Shown: piece by piece, positions 6,740 through 12,571 of the stretch
Numbering within the stretch: the stretch's first letter is position 1
How the letters are laid out: each line of letters starts with the position of its first letter
Assembly (NCBI GenBank): GCA_945988915.1
Contig: CAMFTS010000029.1
Location: 1 to 12,571, forward strand
Direction: 5' to 3'
Length of the DNA stretch: 12,571 bases
DNA from: an uncultured Clostridia bacterium
GTDB lineage: Bacteria; Bacillota; Clostridia; Oscillospirales; Acutalibacteraceae
Notes under the pieces: model-generated
Seen by the model: the letters and a program-made list of their open reading frames with translations, nothing else
Database searches by the model: none
What the model was told of the DNA's origin: nothing
Program-made: the position numbers and the translations under genes

Positions 6740-8028
6740 AAGCTTATCTCCCTGACAACTTCGTTTACTATTTTGTTACATTCGCTGCCGATTTTTTCAA
6801 CATCAACAGTCTTGAATTCGCCGTTTTCATAAAGGACTTCACCGTCAACCATAGTGAGAATTACATCTGACTTTTCTGCTGAATAAACAATGTTGTTGAT
6901 AACATCAAAATCGGGATACAGACTCGGACTGTCAAGTGAAATAACTGCAAGGTCAGCCTTATAGTTTTCCTTGATAATACCGCAATCGTATCTGCCTTGA
7001 GCAACAGCACCGTTAACAGTAGCCATTTTAAGAACATCTTTCGGCGAAACGATATCGGGAGCATTGTTAATTCCTTTTGGCAAAATTGCTGCAAGATACA
7101 TTTCCCTTAACATATCAAGACCGTTGTTTGAAGATGCTGAATCAGTGCCGAGTGCAAGGTTTATTCCGCTGTTCAGAATTTTATTGCTGTCGCATACTCC
7201 GCTTCCGAGCTTTAAATTACTTGCGGGACAAGTAACAATACTTGCATTTTTCTCTTTCAAAAGCTCAATATCGCTATCTTCTATCCATACGCAGTGAGCA
7301 AAAAGACACTTTGAATCAAGGATTTTACTGTCATAGAAAAGTTTTGCCGGAGTTTTACCGTATTTCTTTTTACAATTCTCGTGTTCAGACTTTGTTTCCG
7401 ACATATGAATATGTGTGATAAAGCCTTTATCCTTTGTGTAGTCACCGAATGCCTCTATCATCCAAAGCATATTAGTATATTCAGAATGGAGCGACCAGTC
7501 AATTCTTATTCTTCCGTTCTCGGTATTATGATAATTCTTAATTGCATCTAAGGTTTCAATTACGCGGCTTTCCTTAAGAAATTCACCGTCTGTGAAAGAA
7601 GAAATGGAACGGCAGAAATTTGTTTTTGCTTTACTTTCCTTGACCGCTTTGATAACACCGTCCTGAAAGAAATACATATCTGAAAAAGCCGTTGTTCCCG
7701 AACTCAGCATTTCCGCAACTGAAAGCATTGTTCCGTAATATGCCCTGTCACAATTCAATTTATCTTCAAACGGAAAAACTTTTTCATTGAGCCAACGGTC
7801 TAACGGAAGATTTTCAGAATAACCGCGAAGCAAGGTCATCGGAGAATGTGTATGAGCATTTACAAGTCCCGGAATCAACACCTTTCTTGTGCCGTCATAT
7901 ACTCTGCCGTAATTTTCTTCAGGCTTTTGAGTGCCGATATAACAAATTCTGTCGTCTTTTACTCCGACATACATATCTTTTTTAAAGTCGAAATTCTCGT
8001 CAATAATACCTATTTTTTCAAATAACAT
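6736..8028 (-). CDS. mtaD: 5'-methylthioadenosine / S-adenosylhomocysteine-type deaminase (amidohydrolase)
   Basis: This 430-residue amidohydrolase-superfamily enzyme resembles MtaD/SAH deaminases (TrzA/AtzA-like), which remove the 6-amino group of MTA, SAH and, in some members, 5'-deoxyadenosine and adenosine. Metal and catalytic residues are visible: P-G-L-V-N-A-H59-T-H61, T-H-I-H208-M-S-E211-T, F-A-H245-C-V-W, and L-G-T-D296-S-A-S-S-N-N. P-A-S-N-L-K-L-G-S-G (268-277) is another family hallmark. The ATG at 8028 is chosen because GGGAGG precedes it by 6 bases and the protein then begins like the family; a TTG at 8049 would add seven residues and swallow this Shine-Dalgarno. It heads the five-gene operon, 55 bases after the cyclophilin stop. 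Guanine or cytosine deaminase activity is less likely given the motifs, but exact substrate preference cannot be read. Confidence 0.88.
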   Translation of the reverse strand: MLFEKIGIIDENFDFKKDMYVGVKDDRICYIGTQKPEENYGRVYDGTRKVLIPGLVNAHTHSPMTLLRGYSENLPLDRWLNEKVFPFEDKLNCDRAYYGTMLSVAEMLSSGTTAFSDMYFFQDGVIKAVKESKAKTNFCRSISSFTDGEFLKESRVIETLDAIKNYHNTENGRIRIDWSLHSEYTNMLWMIEAFGDYTKDKGFITHIHMSETKSEHENCKKKYGKTPAKLFYDSKILDSKCLFAHCVWIEDSDIELLKEKNASIVTCPASNLKLGSGVCDSNKILNSGINLALGTDSASSNNGLDMLREMYLAAILPKGINNAPDIVSPKDVLKMATVNGAVAQGRYDCGIIKENYKADLAVISLDSPSLYPDFDVINNIVYSAEKSDVILTMVDGEVLYENGEFKTVDVEKIGSECNKIVNEVVREISL

Positions 8029-8047
8029 TCCTGTCCTCCCGAATGGC

Positions 8048-8076
8048 AAAAAGCGACAGAATGATACATCTGCCGC
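8048..8076 (-). terminator. Intrinsic terminator or attenuator between the cyclophilin gene and mtaD
   Basis: On the minus strand GCGGCAGA (8076-8069), an 8-base loop and TCTGTCGC (8060-8053) form an 8-bp stem with one G-U pair. TTTTT follows (8052-8048). It starts 7 bases after the cyclophilin stop and ends 19 bases before the mtaD ATG. I see no convincing promoter between the hairpin and mtaD, so it may be a partial terminator that lowers expression of the salvage operon relative to the ABC/cyclophilin genes. Confidence 0.7.
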
Positions 8077-8083
8077 ATTTCTG

Positions 8084-8683
8084 TTAAACTGTTTGTATTG
8101 TAATTGATTCGATTACAACATCATTTAAAGGCTTGTTCTGAAAGTAATCCACCTTTACGCCTGCAATGCTGTCAACTGTATCCATTCCCTCGATAACCTG
8201 TCCGAACACTGTATGATGATAATCGAGCCACGGTGTTCCGCCTACTCTTTCATAGTCCTCAATACAGCTTGTCGGGAAATACTTTTCATCAGCACTTCTC
8301 AACTGGTCGAGCATATCGTCGGAAACCTCTTTTGCCTGAACTATAAAGAATTGACTGCCGTTGGTGCCGGGTCCTGCATTCGCCATTGAAAGAGCACCGC
8401 GTAGGTTATGAAGCTCAGGTGAAAATTCATCTTCAAAGCTGTTGCCCCAAATGCTTTCACCGCCCATACCGGAGCCTGTCGGGTCACCGCCCTGAATCAT
8501 AAAATCATTTATTACTCTGTGAAAAATAAGTCCGTCATAATAGCCGTCTTTTGCGTGTGTTATAAAGTTTTCAACAGCCTTCGGAGCTTGTTCGGGAAAG
8601 AATTTAATTTTAATCTCTCCCATATTTGTTTTCATTATTGCAATCTGCTCACCGGCAGCTGCATTTGCAAGTTGATTAATCAT
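8084..8683 (-). CDS. Cyclophilin-type peptidyl-prolyl cis-trans isomerase
   Basis: This 199-residue protein lacks a signal peptide or lipobox, so a cytosolic prolyl isomerase is expected. Cyclophilin active-site residues are present: F54-H-R56-V, F61-M62-I-Q64-G-G-D, M100-A-N-A-G, G-S-Q111-F-F113, and W152 with H157-T-V-F-G, matching human CypA Arg55, Phe60, Met61, Gln63, Gln111, Phe113, Trp121 and His126. A roughly 30-residue insertion (about 117-150) before the Trp/His segment makes it longer than minimal bacterial cyclophilins. AGGAG 8 bases before the ATG fixes the start. It lies 18 bases downstream of the large permease gene and is probably co-transcribed. A role in folding or turnover of the transporter would be guesswork. 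Confidence 0.95.
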   Translation of the reverse strand: MINQLANAAAGEQIAIMKTNMGEIKIKFFPEQAPKAVENFITHAKDGYYDGLIFHRVINDFMIQGGDPTGSGMGGESIWGNSFEDEFSPELHNLRGALSMANAGPGTNGSQFFIVQAKEVSDDMLDQLRSADEKYFPTSCIEDYERVGGTPWLDYHHTVFGQVIEGMDTVDSIAGVKVDYFQNKPLNDVVIESITIQTV

Positions 8684-8701
8684 TTTTATTTCTCCTAAAA
8701 A

Positions 8702-11700
8702 TTACTCGACACTCTTAAGTGATTCAACCATATCGATAGACTTAAGTCTGAACGACATAAGGAAGTTTACAAATATTGAGAATATACCGGTCAGAAGTAT
8801 GCTGAGAGCATAACTGTACCAACTGATATATCTGCCGAACATTATTGTATCGGTTTCAACCGATTTCATAACGAACATATGAAGAACAACGCCTAATGCT
8901 ATACCTATTATTCCACCGAATATTGTTAAGATAACATTCTCGCGGTAAACATATTTTTCAAGTTCATCGTCAAAGAAACCGAGGACCTTAAGCGTTGCAA
9001 GTTCACGCGTACGCTCAGTAATGTTAATATTGTTAAGGTTATAAAGCACAACAAAAGCAAGTAGGCCTGCTGAAACAATCATAAGAATAACTATCATCAT
9101 AAGCTTATCCATTGTTCCGTCAACCTGTTCCTGTATATCGGAATTCATTGTAACAGAGGTTACACCGTCAATTCCAAGAATGCTTTTTGACAGTTCCTCA
9201 TTGTTTTTTGCACTGCTTCTTAACAGAAGAGTATTAAGTGACGGTGCCTCGCCGAAAAGACTTCTGTAAGTTGCAGGTGACATATAGACATAATGGTAAA
9301 TGTAGTTTTCCACCACGCCTGCAATCGGCACTTCAACTGTCGGCTCGCCCTCTTTTTCGGACTTGAGAGTAATCTTGTCACCGACAGTTACTCCAAGCAA
9401 ATCAGCAAGCTTCTCTGTTATCAATACAGTATTGTCTGTAAGCGTATATGACTTTTTACCTGTTCTTGCCTCAAGGGTGATATAATCCGCAAGGAAATCA
9501 ACATTCTGAGGCACTACAACATATGTATCGTTCTCTTTTTCACCTGAATTCACATAGCTGAGCGTTCTGTAGGTTTGAAGATAATCGTCAACGCCGTTTG
9601 TCTTTTGGATTTCTGCAAGCAAATGTCTGCGTTCTGTTCTTGTGAGTGATTCATTTACAGAAACAGTACCGTCATAATTCCAAATCTTGTCGAATTGATT
9701 GCCTGTCATTGTCGCAACAGAATCGCGAATACCAAAACCGACAAGCAACAGCGCCATACAGCCTGCTACGCCGAATAGAGTCATAAACAAACGTTTCTTG
9801 TATCTGAACAGATTTCTAAGTGCAGCCTTTTGTGAGAAGTTAAGACGAAGCCAGAAGCCGTCAATCTTTTCAAGCAGAATCTTTTTACCGACTTTCGGTG
9901 TTTCGGGTCGCATAAGAGAAGCAGGCGTTTCCTTAAGATATTTTCGGCTAGCAATAAATGCTGCGCCTGTTGTGCAAACAACCGCAATAACAATGGCAAT
10001 AGCGGCATACAGGAAGTTCGGTGTGATAACTGTTTTTGTAAGATTGACATATACAATCTTATAGGTTTCCACAACAAGTCTCGGAATCAATGATTCACCT
10101 ATTACTACACCGATTATACTGCCTATAAGAGTAGCAAGAAAAGCATAGAGAATATACTTTTTGGTAATTTCAGATTTACTGTAACCCAAGGCTTTAAATG
10201 TACCGATTTGTGTTCTCTGTTCCTCAACCATTCTTGTCATTGTTGTAAGGCTGACAAGTGCGGCAACAAGGAAGAAAATTATCGGGAACATAAGACCTAT
10301 TGCCGATATTCCGTCTGCATCATTGTTAAATGATGAATATGAAGAAACAGCTTCTCTGCCTGTAACATACCAAACAGGGACTTCGGTTTTTTGTATTTTT
10401 TCTTTATATTTGTCAAGCTTTGCCTGAGCGTCGTTGAGTTCTTCAACAACTTCTTCCTTTGAAAGCTCGTATTCTTCTTTAGCCGTATTAAGCTCATTTT
10501 GTTTTTCGGTAACAACCTTTTGAGCTTCAACAATTTCTTTATCGCCCTCGGCAAGTTTTTCTCTTGCTGCGGCAATGGTCTCAGGGCTTCCGTTAAGAAT
10601 AGCTTCAGCGTCTGAAATTCTCTGTTCAGCAGTTGCGATGCTTGTACCGAGAGTATCAAGCTGAGCCTGATAAATCTGTGCAGTTGCTTTGTATCCGAAT
10701 ACTGTAAATGCAGCTTCGGCATACTCGTCATTAGTCATATTAGCAGCATTTTCGCGAAGCTCTTCTTCCATTTTTTCAATAACTTTATTTACTGCACTAA
10801 GCTGTTTATCAACCGTTTCGTAACGAGTACGCAAATCAGCTATTGTTATTTTAGCTTCTTCAATTTGCGCTCTGTTGTCATCAAGATTCATTTCCTGCAT
10901 ATTAAGAAGCTCTTGAGCATCAGCGATTTCCTGCTTCTTTGCGTCGATTTCAGCCTGTGCAACATCAAGCGCCGCCTGTGCATCGGAAAGAGTTTTATAT
11001 GACTCGGAAAACCTGTCCATTACATCCTGTTTTCTCGTTTCAAATTTTGTTTCAGCCTTCGAAATAAGATCAACGGATTCCTTTTTGAATTCGTCATATC
11101 TGACTGCACAGCGTGTATCGGCAATCGTTCTTATGTTTGATTCAACTTTTTCAACTATGTTTTCATATTTGCCTGAGAAGCAATTTTCATCAATTGCTCC
11201 GTTTACCGTGATAAAAAGCTTTGTATAGCAGGAAAGTGTAAATGCTTCCTTAGGTACAATGATAAATCCGTCAACAGTACCGTCGCCTATTGAAGCGTTG
11301 CCTCTGTCATCATTAAGATAATAGGAGGTTGTGCCGACGCCTACAATTGTGAATGTATCTGTGGCAAGCGTTTCGCTTATTTCTGCATCGGTACCCGTCG
11401 AAAGCTTAATAACATCGCCGATTTTATAACCTGATTCATTAAGGAATTTCCTATCGGCAATACATTCATTGTACTTTTCGGGAAAGCGTCCTTCATGAAC
11501 CTTAGCCAGATTTATTGTATCATTCAGCGAAATAACAGCTGTGACAAGTTCTGCATTTTCACTTGAGCAAAGGAAATCACCGCTGTATGCGCCCTCTACA
11601 CCTGAAATTCCTGCAATTTTAATTATTTCCTTAATATCATTGTCAGTAACACCGAGAGTTCCCTGAACACAAATATCCATAAAATTCTCAATGTCATACA

Positions 11701-11851
11701 TTTTGTCGGCAGATTTTCTCATAGCGGGTGCCGCTGATTTGATACCCGAGAAAAAGGCCGTGCCGAGTGTGACTATTAAAAGGATTGAAAGGAATCGGGT
11801 AAAGCTCGACTTAACTTCACGGCGAAATTCCTTTTTCATAGGTTTAGTCAT
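8702..11851 (-). CDS. FtsX-like ABC transporter permease with long extracellular coiled coil
   Basis: This 1049-residue inner-membrane permease pairs with the ATPase encoded just upstream. Eight hydrophobic helices can be seen: one near 20-38, three at about 512-537, 565-588 and 612-634, one near 686-707, and three at about 915-938, 970-992 and 1011-1030. This is the layout of two fused FtsX/MacB permease modules. Each module carries the cytoplasmic coupling segment typical of the family (R-T-Q-I-G-T-F-K-A-L-G-Y-S; R-E-L-A-T-L-K-V-L-G-F-F). The first extracellular domain (about 39-510) includes a Glu/Lys/Ala/Gln-rich coiled coil at about 265-487. The second (about 708-914) lacks it. FtsX-type systems move lipids, peptides or lipoproteins or drive mechanical work rather than classical import; the cargo is unknown. 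AAGGAAG before the ATG, inside the end of the ATPase gene region, supports the start; the gap is 12 bases. Confidence 0.93.
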   Translation of the reverse strand: MTKPMKKEFRREVKSSFTRFLSILLIVTLGTAFFSGIKSAAPAMRKSADKMYDIENFMDICVQGTLGVTDNDIKEIIKIAGISGVEGAYSGDFLCSSENAELVTAVISLNDTINLAKVHEGRFPEKYNECIADRKFLNESGYKIGDVIKLSTGTDAEISETLATDTFTIVGVGTTSYYLNDDRGNASIGDGTVDGFIIVPKEAFTLSCYTKLFITVNGAIDENCFSGKYENIVEKVESNIRTIADTRCAVRYDEFKKESVDLISKAETKFETRKQDVMDRFSESYKTLSDAQAALDVAQAEIDAKKQEIADAQELLNMQEMNLDDNRAQIEEAKITIADLRTRYETVDKQLSAVNKVIEKMEEELRENAANMTNDEYAEAAFTVFGYKATAQIYQAQLDTLGTSIATAEQRISDAEAILNGSPETIAAAREKLAEGDKEIVEAQKVVTEKQNELNTAKEEYELSKEEVVEELNDAQAKLDKYKEKIQKTEVPVWYVTGREAVSSYSSFNNDADGISAIGLMFPIIFFLVAALVSLTTMTRMVEEQRTQIGTFKALGYSKSEITKKYILYAFLATLIGSIIGVVIGESLIPRLVVETYKIVYVNLTKTVITPNFLYAAIAIVIAVVCTTGAAFIASRKYLKETPASLMRPETPKVGKKILLEKIDGFWLRLNFSQKAALRNLFRYKKRLFMTLFGVAGCMALLLVGFGIRDSVATMTGNQFDKIWNYDGTVSVNESLTRTERRHLLAEIQKTNGVDDYLQTYRTLSYVNSGEKENDTYVVVPQNVDFLADYITLEARTGKKSYTLTDNTVLITEKLADLLGVTVGDKITLKSEKEGEPTVEVPIAGVVENYIYHYVYMSPATYRSLFGEAPSLNTLLLRSSAKNNEELSKSILGIDGVTSVTMNSDIQEQVDGTMDKLMMIVILMIVSAGLLAFVVLYNLNNINITERTRELATLKVLGFFDDELEKYVYRENVILTIFGGIIGIALGVVLHMFVMKSVETDTIMFGRYISWYSYALSILLTGIFSIFVNFLMSFRLKSIDMVESLKSVE

Positions 11852-11863
11852 AGCTTACTTCCT

Positions 11864-12530
11864 TTACCATTCAATGTATTCAACCGGAGTAGGCATCTTG
11901 TTTAGCAAGAGCTTATCTACTCTGCCGTTTTTAACTTTGATAACTTTATCAGCCATCGGGGCAAGCGCCGAGTTGTGCGTAATTAAAACAACAGTCATAC
12001 CTTTTTCACGGCAAGTGTCATGTAAAAGCTTGAGAATTGATTTACCTGTAATATAGTCAAGCGCGCCTGTCGGTTCGTCGCACAAAAGCAATTTAGGATT
12101 TTTAGCAAGCGCTCTTGCTATCGAAACTCTCTGCTGTTCACCGCCGGAAAGCTGTGCGGGAAAGTTGTCAAGTCTGTTTGAAAGTCCGACCTCTTTTAAT
12201 ACATCTGTTGCTTTAAGAGGATTTTTTGAAATTTGCATAGAGAGTTCGACATTTTCAAGCGCAGTAAGATTGCCGACAAGATTATAAAATTGGAATACGA
12301 AGCCGACATCATCTCTTCTGTATGCAGTAAGGCGCGCTTCGTTATATTTTGTAATATCCACATTGTCAACATAAAGGCTTCCCGATGTTGCAGTATCCAT
12401 ACCGCCCAAAATATTAAGGATGGTAGTTTTACCTGCACCGCTCGGGCCGACGACTACTACAAACTCTCCTTTTTCTATACCGAAGCCGATTTCATCAAGC
12501 GCCTTGATTTCAACCTCACCGGCCTTATAT
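11864..12530 (-). CDS. ABC transporter ATPase, LolD/MacB type, 5' end missing
   Basis: About 221 residues of the nucleotide-binding subunit of the FtsX-type exporter are present. Complete motifs: Walker A G-P-S-G-A-G-K-T-T, Q-loop F-V-F-Q-F-Y-N-L, signature L-S-G-G-E-Q-Q-R, Walker B L-L-L-C-D-E-P, D-loop G-A-L-D, and the H-loop L-I-T-H-N. The sequence enters the family at Y-K-A-G-E-V-E-I-K-A-L-D, so roughly the first ten residues are missing. The apparent start reading Met-Cys-Ile-Arg-Asp-Arg (12547-12530) is not biological: it is translated from the Nextera mosaic-end adapter. The genuine start lies beyond the contig. The gene ends 12 bases before the permease ATG, so the two are coupled in one operon whose promoter is not in the window. 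Confidence 0.95.
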
Positions 12531-12571
12531 CTGTCTCTTATACACATCTGACGCTGCCGACGATACTCCTT
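12531..12571. other. Illumina Nextera adapter contamination (not genomic)
   Basis: Positions 12531-12549 are exactly the 19-base Tn5 mosaic end CTGTCTCTTATACACATCT. Positions 12550-12563 read GACGCTGCCGACGA, the remainder of the reverse-complemented i5-side Nextera adapter. The final 8 bases TACTCCTT are the reverse complement of AAGGAGTA, the index known as S507/N507. The order mosaic end, adapter, index matches sequencing read-through at a fragment end. Nothing here should be annotated as biology. Confidence 0.98.

Noticed and set aside
8029..8049. TTG start extending mtaD by seven residues
   Set aside because: The extension contains the GGGAGG that serves the ATG at 8028; the shorter protein matches the family start.
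8098..8118. Inverted repeat TTGTAAT-N7-ATTACAA near the 3' end of the cyclophilin gene
   Set aside because: It looks operator-like, but lies in coding sequence, has 7-base arms expected by chance in AT-rich DNA, and has no adjacent promoter or regulator gene.
8140..8175. TTGACA (8175-8170) as a -35 box for mtaD
   Set aside because: It encodes conserved cyclophilin residues and no good -10 hexamer lies 16-18 bases downstream (best is TGGATT, three of six matches).
10297..10731. Second minus-strand frame of 144 codons inside the permease coiled coil
   Set aside because: It is an out-of-frame reading of repetitive Glu/Lys/Ala codons; the permease frame is continuous and conserved in form.
12530..12547. 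Met-Cys-Ile-Arg-Asp-Arg as the N-terminus of the ABC ATPase
   Set aside because: It is translated from the Nextera mosaic-end sequence, not from genomic DNA.
12531..12549. Tn5/IS50 mosaic end as evidence of a transposon insertion
   Set aside because: It is followed by sequencing adapter and index bases and lies at the contig end, so it is a library artefact.

Overview
The window is one co-directional stretch: every supported gene lies on the minus strand, so transcription runs from position 12530 towards position 1. The organism looks like an anaerobic, AT-leaning low-GC Gram-positive (Clostridia, possibly an Oscillospiraceae/Ruminococcaceae-type gut bacterium). The clues are the rplU-prp-rpmA order, an L27 with the Firmicutes cleavable N-terminus (INIQLF|AHKKG), AGGAG/GGAGG ribosome binding sites, and sigma-A-type promoters with 17-base spacers. 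Genus-level placement is inference. The last 41 bases (12531-12571) are not genomic. They are an untrimmed Illumina Nextera adapter, so the true biological sequence ends at about 12530, inside the first ABC transporter gene.

In transcription order, the first block (12530 to 8084) holds a 5'-truncated LolD/MacB-type ABC ATPase, a 1049-residue FtsX-family permease with a very long extracellular coiled coil, and a cytosolic cyclophilin-type prolyl isomerase. The three are tightly spaced and likely co-transcribed. A hairpin plus T-tract (8048-8076) follows and separates this block, perhaps partially, from the next.

The second block (8028 to 1981) is the most interesting part. It is a five-gene, overlapping or nearly overlapping operon: an MTA/SAH-type deaminase (mtaD), a trimeric-type purine nucleoside phosphorylase, methylthioribose-1-phosphate isomerase (mtnA), a GPH-family sugar symporter, and a calcineurin-like metallophosphoesterase. 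The first three are in reaction order for a deaminating route. Methylthioadenosine, 5'-deoxyadenosine or SAH would become the inosine derivative, then hypoxanthine plus a 5-substituted ribose-1-phosphate, then the ribulose-1-phosphate. No MtnN/MtnK, MtnP, MtnB/W/X/D or aldolase gene is seen in the window. The transporter and phosphohydrolase occupy the place of a lower pathway, which suggests disposal or exchange of the dephosphorylated sugar (inference). A weak terminator (1944-1958) closes the block.

The third block has a hemolysin III/TrhA (PAQR-like) membrane protein gene with its own promoter, then the ribosomal operon rplU-prp-rpmA. The ribosomal operon has a near-consensus promoter, a structured leader resembling the L21 leader family, and a strong GAAA-tetraloop terminator. 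Beyond that terminator lie a new promoter, a Shine-Dalgarno and an ATG at positions 9-7, so another gene starts at the window edge. No tRNA, rRNA, CRISPR array, insertion sequence or phage gene is visible, and no gene-free stretch exceeds 300 bases.
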